DNA from: an uncultured Bacteroidales bacterium
GTDB taxonomy: Bacteria > Bacteroidota > Bacteroidia > Bacteroidales > Muribaculaceae
Assembly (NCBI GenBank): GCA_902787185.1
Contig: CADAFP010000007.1
Location: 1-64,000 of the forward strand
Direction of reading: 5' to 3'
Length of the DNA stretch: 64,000 bases
The position numbers and the translations under genes were made by a program. Shown here one piece after another: positions 23,401 to 31,817 of the stretch. The notes below the pieces were generated by a model, which was not told where the DNA came from, ran no database searches, and saw only the letters and a list, made by a program, of their open reading frames with translations. How positions within the stretch are numbered: the first letter of the stretch is position 1; each line of letters opens with the position of its first letter.

Positions 23401-24350
23401 TCAAGGTAGGCATCAGTGGATGTGATGGCTTGAACGCAGCAGAGTTGGTTCGCATCCTCATCAACCACCCTGACGTGGAGTTGATGTGGGTGTGCTCTGC
23501 CAGTCATCCCAACGGGCGTTTGGACGGAATTGTTCCGGGCATCGCTGGCGAGTGTGACCTGAGGGTGTCTCCCGAGGGGAAACTTGACGATGTTGACGTG
23601 CTATTCCTGTGCGGCAGCCATGACGCTGTCAAGGGTCAGATGCATCCCGACGCTTGGCGCGAGGACCTCAAGGTCATCGACTTGAGTGGCGCCCACAATC
23701 TGGACCATGGAGATGGTAAGCCGTGGGTTTACGGCTTGGGCGAGATGCAGCGCCGAATCCTTGTGCATGAGGCCCGGTGGGTGACCATCCCCGGAACGGC
23801 TGCCATCGCGTCGCTGTTGTCGTTGATGCCGCTGGCACGCAACCAGTTGCTCAATAGTCCATTGACCTTGCATGTTCAAGCCGGTGCGATGGTATTCCCC
23901 GGCGGCATGACGGTTGATGGTCTTGCCCCCGAAGCCTATGCCCGTGAACAGCAGCAAGAGGTATGCTACGTGCTGGAGCAATGCCAGCCGGGCTTTGGCC
24001 AGCCCGTCTCGTTGACGGTTAGTCCCGATGCCGAGCGCCGCACGCTCACAGTAGAGTCGCGCTTCAAGAGCGATATGAGCCTGCCGATGCTGATTAGCCT
24101 GTATGAGCAGTACTATGAGGATCACAATTTCGTGTTCCTGATGGATCGCCCCATCACCGCCGCCGATGTCGAGAATACCAACAAGTTCCTGATAGGCATT
24201 GAGAAGGACGAAGCCACTGGCGAGGTCACGGTGCATGGCATGATGGATGCCCTGCTCAAGGGTTCTGCCGGCACTGCTGTCCACACGATGAACCTGATGT
24301 TCGGACTGTTTGAGCGGGTGGGGTTGGCATTGAAAGCTACCGGTTATTAA
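23397..24350 (+). CDS. ArgC-like protein lacking the catalytic cysteine
   Basis: The 317-residue protein follows the N-acetyl-gamma-glutamyl-phosphate reductase fold from end to end: a Rossmann start (VGISGCDGLNAAELVRILINHPDVEL), the PWVYGLGEM segment where ArgC has YGLPE, and the C-terminal KGSAGTAVHTMNLMFG. The catalytic motif, PGCYPT in active enzymes, reads IPGTAAIAS here, with Thr134 in place of Cys, and the family His segment is also unrecognisable. It is therefore probably unable to form the thioester intermediate. Overlap with argR suggests a retained regulatory or altered role, or decay in progress, though the frame is fully intact. Confidence 0.75.
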   Translation: MIKVGISGCDGLNAAELVRILINHPDVELMWVCSASHPNGRLDGIVPGIAGECDLRVSPEGKLDDVDVLFLCGSHDAVKGQMHPDAWREDLKVIDLSGAHNLDHGDGKPWVYGLGEMQRRILVHEARWVTIPGTAAIASLLSLMPLARNQLLNSPLTLHVQAGAMVFPGGMTVDGLAPEAYAREQQQEVCYVLEQCQPGFGQPVSLTVSPDAERRTLTVESRFKSDMSLPMLISLYEQYYEDHNFVFLMDRPITAADVENTNKFLIGIEKDEATGEVTVHGMMDALLKGSAGTAVHTMNLMFGLFERVGLALKATGY

Positions 24351-24416
24351 TCAACAGTCAAAAAACTGAATCACTTCAAATCACAATAAATACCTAAATT
24401 ATACCAAACAATCATT

Positions 24417-24785
24417 ATGTCAGTCAATAAAGTCATCTTGTTGGGCCGTGTGGGACGTGATCCTGATGTGCGCTATGTTGCTCAGAACCAACCTGTCGCT
24501 TCATTCACTCTTGCCACCACCGACCGTGCTTATACCAATGCCAACGGCGTTCAGGTTCCCGAGCGCACCGAGTGGCACAATATCGTCATGTGGGGTAAGA
24601 ACGCCGAGATTGCCGAGCGTTACATCCGCAAGGGAACTCAGATTTACCTCGAGGGCCGCCTGCGCACCCGTGCTTGGGAGGACCGCAACCAGGTGAAGCG
24701 TTACACCACCGAGATTTATGTTGACACGTTTGAGCTGCTGGCCCGTCCCGTGAACTCAGAGGCTCCTCAGCAGGCAAACGGATAA
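24417..24785 (+). CDS. ssb: single-stranded DNA-binding protein
   Basis: The 122-residue protein coats single-stranded DNA in replication and repair. It consists of an OB fold (MSVNKVILLGRVGRDPDVRY, VASFTLATTDRAY, RTEWHNIVMWGKNAEIAERYIRKGTQIYLEGRLRTRAW) with a short tail that does not show the acidic DDDIPF-type end of many SSBs, so it may be an accessory SSB or a lineage variant. It lies 66 bases after the ArgC-like gene and ends at a strong terminator. Confidence 0.92.
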   Translation: MSVNKVILLGRVGRDPDVRYVAQNQPVASFTLATTDRAYTNANGVQVPERTEWHNIVMWGKNAEIAERYIRKGTQIYLEGRLRTRAWEDRNQVKRYTTEIYVDTFELLARPVNSEAPQQANG

Positions 24786-24803
24786 GACATTAAGAATTAG
24801 ATA

Positions 24804-24847
24804 GATAAAAGAGAACAGCTGACATTTGCCAGCTGTTCTCTTTTATC
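24804..24847. terminator. bidirectional terminator
   Basis: A perfect 18-bp stem (24804-24821 with 24830-24847) with an 8-base loop and flanking A and T runs separates the convergent ssb and mannose-1-phosphate guanylyltransferase genes. Confidence 0.9.
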
Positions 24848-24890
24848 TTTATCGGCAATCTTCACTGATGCGATGATTGCGGACTGATGA

Positions 24891-25970
24891 CTACAGGTAT
24901 TTGTCGCCAAACTTGGATTTCACCTCGTTGACATACTGCTTGATCCTCTGTTCCTCTTCCAGCGGGACGATGAGCAGTGCGTCATCAACGTCGGCGACGA
25001 TGTAGCCCTCAAGGCCTGATGCCACCACCAGCTTGTCCCCCTTGATGGCGACGATGTTGTTGTGGCTGTTGAACATGAGTGCCTTGCACTTTTGAGTAAC
25101 ATTGCCGTCGCTGTTCTTTGGTGAGTTGTCATACAGCGAGCGCCATGTGCCCAGGTCATTCCATCCAAAGTCCACCGTCTCGACATAGACGTTGCGGGCT
25201 TTCTCCATGACGGCAAAGTCGATGCTGATGCTCGGGCAGGCCTCGAAGTTGGCATTGATGTATTCCATTTCCTGAGCGGTGCCGAAGTATTGCTTGCCCC
25301 TCTCAAAGACGGCGTCAATCTCGGGTGCGCAAGTATTCAGAGCCTTCAGGATGCTGTCGGCCGACCAGAAAAACATCCCCGAATTCCAGAAAAATTCTCC
25401 CGAATCGAGGAAGATGCGCGCCAGGTTCTCATCGGGCTTCTCGGTAAAGGTCTTGACCGACGAGAAGTTGCCCTGTATCGGCTCGCCCACTTGTATGTAG
25501 CCATAGCCCGTCTCGGGGCGGCTCGGTTTGATGCCCATGGTGACCAGGGCATCCCTGCCCTCGATGAAGTCGAAGGCATCGAGCACGCTCTGCCTGAATT
25601 TCTCCACGTTGATGATGAGGTGGTCGCTGGGGGCGACCATCATTTTGGCGTTGGGATTGAGGGCCTTGATGTGGTGGGCTGCCCATGCGATGCAAGGTGC
25701 CGTGTTGCGGCGTGCCGGCTCGAGCAGGATTTGTGAGTCCTGGATTTCAGGCAGTTGTTGCTTGATGAGCGGCGCGTAGCTCTCGTTGGTGAGCAGCAGG
25801 ATGTTGTTGAGGGGAACGATGTCCTGGATGCGGTCCATGGCGGTTTGCAGTAGGCTGCGTCCGGTCCCGAAGAAGTCGATGAACTGCTTGGGCAATGCCG
25901 CCTTGCTGAAGGGCCAAAAGCGGCTGCCTACGCCTCCGCACATGATTACGCAATATCGGTTGTTATCCAT
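24891..25970 (-). CDS. manC: mannose-1-phosphate guanylyltransferase
   Basis: The 359-residue enzyme makes GDP-mannose from GTP and mannose-1-phosphate for surface glycans. It has the nucleotidyltransferase start CVIMCGGVGSRFWPFSKAALPKQFIDFFG (residues 7-35), the VAPSDHLI metal motif, FTEKPDE (sugar-phosphate Lys) and VDFGWNDLGTW. The C-terminal part is the short mannose-1-phosphate guanylyltransferase type without a phosphomannose isomerase domain. The gene is on its own; a TATCTTTG box lies at 26032 and the leader contains a CCACAG/CTGTGG inverted repeat. Confidence 0.93.
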   Translation of the reverse strand: MDNNRYCVIMCGGVGSRFWPFSKAALPKQFIDFFGTGRSLLQTAMDRIQDIVPLNNILLLTNESYAPLIKQQLPEIQDSQILLEPARRNTAPCIAWAAHHIKALNPNAKMMVAPSDHLIINVEKFRQSVLDAFDFIEGRDALVTMGIKPSRPETGYGYIQVGEPIQGNFSSVKTFTEKPDENLARIFLDSGEFFWNSGMFFWSADSILKALNTCAPEIDAVFERGKQYFGTAQEMEYINANFEACPSISIDFAVMEKARNVYVETVDFGWNDLGTWRSLYDNSPKNSDGNVTQKCKALMFNSHNNIVAIKGDKLVVASGLEGYIVADVDDALLIVPLEEEQRIKQYVNEVKSKFGDKYL

Positions 25971-26031
25971 GATGGTTTGCTAAACTAAGTAGTGGTTAAT
26001 TTCCACAGCACAGTGTGGTTGTACTGTGGGA

Positions 26032-26039
26032 CAAAGATA
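26032..26039 (-). promoter_or_regulatory. TAnnTTTG promoter box of manC
   Basis: The minus strand reads TATCTTTG about 62 bases before the manC ATG. Between box and gene lies the inverted repeat CCACAG (26003-26008) and CTGTGG (26024-26029), a possible hairpin or operator. Confidence 0.55.
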
Positions 26040-26132
26040 CAAATAAAATTTTAAGTTTTAAGTGGTTGGCATTAAGTTTTTCGCTTGGTTGGGCGATATT
26101 AATGAGAGCAGGTAGGTTCCCAACACGCAACT

Positions 26133-26167
26133 GTGCTTCCAAGCGCCGTTCAGCAGCTTGGGAGCAC
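26133..26167 (-). terminator. hairpin downstream of the Lrp gene
   Basis: A 12-bp stem with one G-U pair (26133-26144 with 26156-26167) lies 26 bases past the Lrp stop. It lacks a clear T run, so termination is uncertain. Confidence 0.45.
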
Positions 26168-26192
26168 CGCATCTCAGAGGTTTAATGTCTTG

Positions 26193-26657
26193 TCAATCGT
26201 CAAAGTAGATGGGTAACGTTCGGCTGATGCTCTGCTCGAGCGAGATGAGCGTCTCGGTAGCGGCAACTCCCTCGATGTGCTGGATGTAGTCATTGACGAG
26301 CGACATCAGGTGTTCGTTGTCACGGGCATAGACTTTAATCATCATGGTGTAGTGGCCGGTGGTGAAGTGACACTCGACAACTTCCTTGATTTTCAGCAGT
26401 TCAGGCACCACGGTGCGGTACATGGAACCACGCTCCAGGGTGAGTCCGATGAAGGTGCAGGTGGAGTACCCCAGCAGCTTAGGGTTGACGTTGTATCCCG
26501 ACCCGGTGATAACGCCGTCGTCGATGAGCCGTTGGATGCGCTGATGAACGGCGGCACGGGATACGCCGCACACTTGAGCGACATCTTTGCTGGGAATGCG
26601 TGCGTTGTTCATCACTATTTCCAGAATCTTTTTATCTAGATTGTCAATTTTTTCCAT
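26193..26657 (-). CDS. Lrp/AsnC-family transcriptional regulator
   Basis: The 154-residue protein has an N-terminal winged HTH (about 1-60: LDKKILEIVMNNARIPSKDVAQVCGVSRAAVHQRIQRL) and a C-terminal RAM ligand-binding domain (about 70-150) with the beta-alpha-beta pattern (STCTFIGLTLE, VVECHFTTGHYTMMIKVYARD). Members respond to amino acids such as leucine, asparagine or lysine. It lies downstream of lysA on the same strand but has its own promoter box, so control of lysine or branched-chain metabolism is possible but only inferred. Confidence 0.9.
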   Translation of the reverse strand: MEKIDNLDKKILEIVMNNARIPSKDVAQVCGVSRAAVHQRIQRLIDDGVITGSGYNVNPKLLGYSTCTFIGLTLERGSMYRTVVPELLKIKEVVECHFTTGHYTMMIKVYARDNEHLMSLVNDYIQHIEGVAATETLISLEQSISRTLPIYFDD

Positions 26658-26681
26658 AAGAGTATGATTAATTCGTCATCG

Positions 26682-26689
26682 CAAATGTA
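26682..26689 (-). promoter_or_regulatory. TAnnTTTG promoter box of the Lrp gene
   Basis: The minus strand reads TACATTTG about 24 bases before the Lrp ATG. Confidence 0.55.
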
Positions 26690-26810
26690 GTGCATTTTTT
26701 TTATCTTGCTATAAGTTTCGGTTAATTTTTTTCATTAAATTTGTTTTTTTTCACTTTATCTGCTGTTTTAACGCGGTATTAGCTGTCATTTTGCTATTGT
26801 AGGGCTGGGT

Positions 26811-27983
26811 TCATGGCTCGGGTTGGAAAACGCTTGGCGGTAGTGGGCGCATGTTATAGCATGACGCCATCGACTCGCCGTAAGCGCCTGCCGAACGGAT
26901 GGCGAGGATGTCGCCTCGGCGGGTGACGGGCAACTGGTAATCGGTGGCAAACAGGTCGCTGGACTCGCACACCGGCCCGGCCACGTCATAACTCTCCACC
27001 GTCTGGTCGAGGCTTGTCAGGTTCTGGATGACGTGTTTGGCACCATACAGCGCAGGGCGAATCAAGTCGTTCATGCCGGCATCGATGAGGGCGAATTTCT
27101 TGCCTCGGTTCTCCTTGATATACATCACGCGCGCGATGAGTGAGCCGCATGGTCCGACGATGGCGCGCCCCAGTTCAAAGTGCACCTGCTGACCGTCGCG
27201 CGGCGTGAGGTGCGTCTTGAAAGTATTGAAGTAGTCCTCAAAGGGGGCTATCGGGTGCTCGTCGGGTGCCGTGTAGTCGATTCCCAGTCCCCCGCCCACA
27301 TTGATGAGGGGGAATCTGATGCCTTGGCTCTCATAGCGCTCGAGCAGTTTGTTAACGGTGTCGCAAAGCATGATAAACGGCTGCATCTGAGTGATTTGCG
27401 AACCTATGTGAAAATGAAGGCCCACCAAGTTGACGTGTGCCAGACTGCGGGCATGCGCCACCATCGGATCCAATTCCTCGATGCCGATACCGAACTTGTT
27501 GGCGGCGGTGCCAGTGGTGATGTACTTGTGGGTGTGGGCATCGATGTCAGGGTTGACCCTGATGGCGATGGGAGCCGTCTTGCCCATCTGTCCCGCCAAC
27601 ATGTCGATGACATCCAGTTCGGTGGCCGATTCCACGTTGAAACATCCGATGCCAGATTCCAGTCCCAACTTGATTTCCCAGTCGGCTTTTGCCACCCCTG
27701 AAAAGTTGATTTCCTCGGGTTTGAAGCCATGGGCAATCGCCGCCTGAATCTCGCCACCGCTCACTACGTCAGCACCCAGTCCTCGCTTTGATATAGCCCT
27801 GAGGATGTGAGGGTTGCTGTTTGCCTTGAGGGCATAGTGAATTTGGAACGGGTACCCTGATATGTGCCTCAAGATCTGGTCCATTGTCTCGTCAAGCAGG
27901 TGCATGTCGTAATAGTAGAATGGAGTGGTCGTTCGCTCGACAACATCCATCAAAAATCCGTGGTTATTCAGCCCGTTCATCAT
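26811..27983 (-). CDS. lysA: diaminopimelate decarboxylase
   Basis: The 390-residue PLP enzyme converts meso-diaminopimelate to lysine. It has the alanine-racemase-type barrel with the PLP lysine in HYALKANSN (near residue 53), GADVVSGGE, HFHIGSQI, a Gly-rich phosphate loop INVGGGLGIDY, and substrate residues in LGRAIVGPCG, GPVCESSD and GAYGESMAS. It works together with the DAP-type cell wall shown by MurE in this window. It begins MMNG; the first Met is used. Promoter box at 28020. Confidence 0.93.
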   Translation of the reverse strand: MMNGLNNHGFLMDVVERTTTPFYYYDMHLLDETMDQILRHISGYPFQIHYALKANSNPHILRAISKRGLGADVVSGGEIQAAIAHGFKPEEINFSGVAKADWEIKLGLESGIGCFNVESATELDVIDMLAGQMGKTAPIAIRVNPDIDAHTHKYITTGTAANKFGIGIEELDPMVAHARSLAHVNLVGLHFHIGSQITQMQPFIMLCDTVNKLLERYESQGIRFPLINVGGGLGIDYTAPDEHPIAPFEDYFNTFKTHLTPRDGQQVHFELGRAIVGPCGSLIARVMYIKENRGKKFALIDAGMNDLIRPALYGAKHVIQNLTSLDQTVESYDVAGPVCESSDLFATDYQLPVTRRGDILAIRSAGAYGESMASCYNMRPLPPSVFQPEP

Positions 27984-28019
27984 ATATCATTCTGTTGAGT
28001 TCTGGTTATCTTGTGACGG

Positions 28020-28027
28020 CAAAAGTA
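28020..28027 (-). promoter_or_regulatory. TAnnTTTG promoter box of lysA
   Basis: The minus strand reads TACTTTTG about 37 bases before the lysA ATG. Confidence 0.5.
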
Positions 28028-28318
28028 TCAAATAAAATCCTAAATTAGTGTATATAATCCATAAAAAATGCTAAATCAAAGCGCAAACAAGTATTATCAG
28101 GCCTTCATGCTGGGCGGTTGCGGCTTGCCAAGGTGCCTTTTTTCATCAGCAAGTCTATAAAAAAGTACCCAAAATTTTGAGTTGCAAATTTTTGACAAAT
28201 CCCTATAAATGACTGATTTACAGTACGAATTAAGTTATTAACAACCCCTGTTAATAAAAAATAACTTCGTGTTTGTAAATTTCTGGTTTAAGATTGCAAA
28301 TTATCCAAATAATTGTTG

Positions 28319-28326
28319 TACCTTTG
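28319..28326 (+). promoter_or_regulatory. promoter box of the division/wall operon
   Basis: TACCTTTG lies 53 bases before rsmH. A small hairpin CCCC(28331-28334)/GGGG follows in the leader. No other clear promoter is seen inside the cluster up to ftsZ. The rest of the 28028-28379 gap is AT-rich and holds no gene; mraZ, which often precedes rsmH, is absent. Confidence 0.6.
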
Positions 28327-28379
28327 AAGTCCCCAAAAAAGAGGGGTGCGGCAAGATACCATATATCACTTAAATTGCA

Positions 28380-29291
28380 ATGGAACAACCTGTTTATCAC
28401 ATACCTGCATTGCTCGCCGAGAGCATTCAGGGGCTTGCCATCAAGCCCGATGGCATCTACGTTGACGTCACTTTTGGCGGCGGCGGTCACAGTCGTGCCA
28501 TTCTGGAACGTCTCGGCCCCGACGGCCGTCTCGTGGGTATGGACCAGGACATGGATGCCATCGTCAACCGTCTGCCTGACGCAAGATTTACATTTGCACA
28601 CGGCAACTTTGCCTATCTCAAGAATTTCTTGCGTTATTATGGCATCGAGGGCGTGGATGGCATTCTCGCCGACCTGGGCGTGTCGTTCCATCACTTCGAC
28701 AGTGTGGACCGCGGTTTCACCTTCCGTGCCGATGCGCCGTTGGACATGCGCATGAACCGCAACGCCTCGTTCAGCGCCCGCGACCTTCTCAACACCTACA
28801 GCGAGGAGCGTCTGGCCGACGTGCTCTACCTGTATGGCGAACTGAGGCAGTCGCGCCGCCTGGCTGCGGCCATCGTCAAGTCACGTCCGCTATCGACGAC
28901 CGGTGAGCTGGTGAATGCTGTGCGCCCGCTGCTCAAGGCCTCTCAGGAGAAGAAGGAACTGTCGATGGTGTTCCAGGCCTTGCGCATCGAGGTCAATGGC
29001 GAACTGGATGCCCTGCGCAAGTTGCTTTGCCAGTCGCTTGAGGTGCTCAACCCCGGTGGCCGTCTCGCAGTGATTACCTACCACTCGCTTGAGGACCGCC
29101 TGGTGAAGAACTTCATGCGCACAGGCAATGTCGAGGGCAAGCAGGAGAAGGACTTCTATGGCCGCGTCAACTGTCCGCTGCGCGTGGTGAACAACAAGGT
29201 CATCGCCCCCGATGCCGCCGAGGTGGAGCGCAACCCCCGCTCCCGCAGCGCCAAGCTGCGCGTTGCCGAACTCGTGTCAACCGATAAATAA
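28380..29291 (+). CDS. rsmH: 16S rRNA (cytosine-1402-N4)-methyltransferase
   Basis: The 303-residue enzyme (MraW) methylates C1402 of 16S rRNA using S-adenosylmethionine. Landmarks are HIPALLAESIQGL at the start, the SAM-binding DVTFGGGGHSRAILERL (residues 29-45), GILADLGVSFHHFD, RGFTFRADAPLDMRMN and the C-terminal ITYHSLEDRLVKNFM. It opens the division and wall cluster, as in most bacteria, 14 bases before the FtsL-like gene. Confidence 0.95.
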   Translation: MEQPVYHIPALLAESIQGLAIKPDGIYVDVTFGGGGHSRAILERLGPDGRLVGMDQDMDAIVNRLPDARFTFAHGNFAYLKNFLRYYGIEGVDGILADLGVSFHHFDSVDRGFTFRADAPLDMRMNRNASFSARDLLNTYSEERLADVLYLYGELRQSRRLAAAIVKSRPLSTTGELVNAVRPLLKASQEKKELSMVFQALRIEVNGELDALRKLLCQSLEVLNPGGRLAVITYHSLEDRLVKNFMRTGNVEGKQEKDFYGRVNCPLRVVNNKVIAPDAAEVERNPRSRSAKLRVAELVSTDK

Positions 29292-29305
29292 AAGAGACTG
29301 ATAAA

Positions 29306-29653
29306 ATGAGTGACAAAAGAATCTATACGACATCAACAGGTAAGAAGGCCGGCAAGGACATCATCCAAGGCCGATTCTTCTCGCTGGACTTTTTCAAGCG
29401 CAATGCCGTTTACATCGTGGCGTTGGTGGTCATGGCGTTAGCCTATATCGCCAACAAGTTTGTGTGCCAGAGCAGCATGCAGGAGGTGATCTCGTTGCGT
29501 ACCGAGCTCGCCAATGCGCAGACCGACCTCGTCAACTCGAGTGCCGAGTACAGCTCGATGATACGCGAGAGCGAGATGACCAAGCTCATGCGGGAGAAGC
29601 ACATCGACTTGACCGCTCCCGAAGAGCCGCCTTATCAGCTCCGTAGCAAGTAA
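29306..29653 (+). CDS. ftsL: FtsL-like cell division protein
   Basis: The 115-residue single-pass inner membrane protein has a cytoplasmic N-terminus, one transmembrane helix (about 36-53, AVYIVALVVMALAYIANK) and a periplasmic coiled coil (about 60-100). Position between rsmH and ftsI, size and topology identify it as the FtsL component of the FtsQLB divisome subcomplex; sequence identity in this family is always low. Confidence 0.8.
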   Translation: MSDKRIYTTSTGKKAGKDIIQGRFFSLDFFKRNAVYIVALVVMALAYIANKFVCQSSMQEVISLRTELANAQTDLVNSSAEYSSMIRESEMTKLMREKHIDLTAPEEPPYQLRSK

Positions 29654-29682
29654 ATTACCCCTCTTAACCCCGTATCAAGAGA

Positions 29683-31800
29683 ATGAAAAATAACAACAAA
29701 CGTCATATTCTGATGCGCTATGGCATCGTGGTGGGCATCATGCTGCTTTTCTCGGTGCTGATTGTGTGGGATCTGTTCAAGACCACAGCGGTGCAGGCTG
29801 CAGAATGGAACAAGAAGGCCGACGAGGTGCTGATGGACACTGTCCCCATCGAGCCCGAACGCGGCAAACTCCTTGCCGACAACGGCACGGTGCTGGCAGC
29901 CAACCTGCAGTACTATGTGGTGCGCATAGACTGGTTCACCGACGGCATCAAGGAGGACACCCTGATGAAGGACATCGGTCCCTTGTGCGACAGCCTTGCC
30001 CGCTTTGACAACAAGATGAGTGCTGCCGAGTGGCGCCAGAAGATTTTGGGCGACCGCAAGGAAATCCTTGCCACCGCCAAGAAGACCCTGCCCAATGGGA
30101 AGAAAGGGCGCAAGAACCGCGCTTACAAGCTGTTCCCCTATATGCTCACCCACATGCAGTATGAGCGTGTGCGCCAGTTCCCGTTCCTGTGCCGTGCCAA
30201 GAACAAGAACGGCTTCTACTACGAGAAGCACAGCCGCCGCATGAAGCCCTATGGCGACATGGCGGCCCGCAGTATCGGCACCGTGGGTCAGGACTCCCTC
30301 AGTTCCAGCATCCATGGCCGTTCAGGTCTGGAGATGGCGCTCGACTCACTGCTGTATGGCAAGCCCGGCGTGGCCCGGAACATCCAGCTGACTAACGGCA
30401 TCGTGAGCGCCGAGAGCGTCCCTGCCATCAAGGGCTATGATATCACCACGACCATCAATGTGCAGTTGCAGGACATTGTCGAGAACGAGCTCAACAACAT
30501 GTGCATCGAGTCAGGGGCCGATTGGGGATGCTGCGTCCTGATGGAGGTGGCCACTGGTGAGATCAAGGCAATCAGTAACCTGGAGCGCAACCCCAACACG
30601 GGCGAGTATGTCGAGGGTGTGAACCATGCCGTGCTGGGCTATGAGCCCGGTTCGGTTGTCAAGACCATCTCGATGATGGTGGCCCTCGAGGACGGCATCG
30701 TCACCGACATCAACGCGCCGATACCCACAGGCTCTGACTGGATGTATGCCGGACGCAACATCAGTGACCGACCCCACGGCGCTGCCACGCGCTCTGCACG
30801 CGAGATCATCGAGACGTCATCCAACATCGGTATGGCCAAACTCATTGTCAAGGATTACGGCCAGAATCCCGGCGGTTTCCGCAAGCGCCTGGAGGGGATG
30901 GGCTTCTTTGAGCCTTTCAACTCGGGCATCGGTGGTGAGACAACGCCCAACTACCCCGTGCTGGGTAACAAGAACTGGGACAAACTGTCGCTCACGCGTC
31001 AGGCCTACGGCTATGCCACAACGATTCCGCCGCTCTACACGCTGGCCATCTATAACGCCATTGCCAACGATGGCAAGTTTGTGCGCCCCCATCTGTTCAA
31101 GAAACTCTCGCGCGAGGGCGAGCCTGACTCCATCATCCCGGTGACCTACGTGCGCAAGCAGGTGTGCTCGCCCGAGAACGCTGCCAAATTGCGCGTCATG
31201 CTGCGTGATGTGGTGTGGGGCAGCCACGGCACCGCACGCCACTGGGTGCAGGACGATAATGTGGAGATTGCCGGCAAGACCGGTACCGCGTTCACCAACG
31301 CCGGTGGCCAGTATGGCGCCAAGAAGCGACTGGCTTTCTGCGGTTTCTTCCCCTTCGAGAAGCCCAAGTACTCCTGCATCGTGCTCATGTTGGGTGCCGA
31401 CCGTGGAGCTGGTGCTTGCAGCGGCATGGTGCTGAAGAACATCGCCCTCAAGATGTTTGCCCGCGGCTTGCTGGGTAAGGCGCCAAGTTATGCCACTATC
31501 GGCAAAGATGCCGACAAGAACTATCCCACGCTGTATGCTTCGATGGGCAACAACAAGGCTGCCCAAATCGAGCGCGGTCTGGGCGTGCGTGCGCCTCACC
31601 GCTATGAGCGTCCCGCTGCCGTCAAGCAGGGAGTGCCCAACGTGATTGGCCTGGATATCCGCGAGGCCATCAGACTGCTCGAGAATGCCGGGCTGACCGT
31701 CAACTTCACGGGCACAGGCATGGTGGCGGGTCAGAGCCTCGCCGCTGGCTCAAACTTCACCCGTGGCCAACGCATCACCCTGAGACTCAGAAATCATTAA
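29683..31800 (+). CDS. ftsI: septal transpeptidase (PBP3) with PASTA domain
   Basis: The 705-residue protein cross-links septal peptidoglycan. It has a short cytoplasmic tail, a membrane helix (about 13-33), the PBP dimerisation domain (about 50-230) and the transpeptidase domain with S324-V-V-K327 (GYEPGSVVKT), S379-S-N381 and K532-TGT. A single PASTA domain ends the protein (about 640-705, GVPNVIGLDIREAIRLLENAGL), which is usual for this phylum and absent from the E. coli protein. It lies 29 bases after ftsL and 17 before murE. Confidence 0.95.
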   Translation: MKNNNKRHILMRYGIVVGIMLLFSVLIVWDLFKTTAVQAAEWNKKADEVLMDTVPIEPERGKLLADNGTVLAANLQYYVVRIDWFTDGIKEDTLMKDIGPLCDSLARFDNKMSAAEWRQKILGDRKEILATAKKTLPNGKKGRKNRAYKLFPYMLTHMQYERVRQFPFLCRAKNKNGFYYEKHSRRMKPYGDMAARSIGTVGQDSLSSSIHGRSGLEMALDSLLYGKPGVARNIQLTNGIVSAESVPAIKGYDITTTINVQLQDIVENELNNMCIESGADWGCCVLMEVATGEIKAISNLERNPNTGEYVEGVNHAVLGYEPGSVVKTISMMVALEDGIVTDINAPIPTGSDWMYAGRNISDRPHGAATRSAREIIETSSNIGMAKLIVKDYGQNPGGFRKRLEGMGFFEPFNSGIGGETTPNYPVLGNKNWDKLSLTRQAYGYATTIPPLYTLAIYNAIANDGKFVRPHLFKKLSREGEPDSIIPVTYVRKQVCSPENAAKLRVMLRDVVWGSHGTARHWVQDDNVEIAGKTGTAFTNAGGQYGAKKRLAFCGFFPFEKPKYSCIVLMLGADRGAGACSGMVLKNIALKMFARGLLGKAPSYATIGKDADKNYPTLYASMGNNKAAQIERGLGVRAPHRYERPAAVKQGVPNVIGLDIREAIRLLENAGLTVNFTGTGMVAGQSLAAGSNFTRGQRITLRLRNH

Positions 31801-31817
31801 CACCAAATCATATCGTC

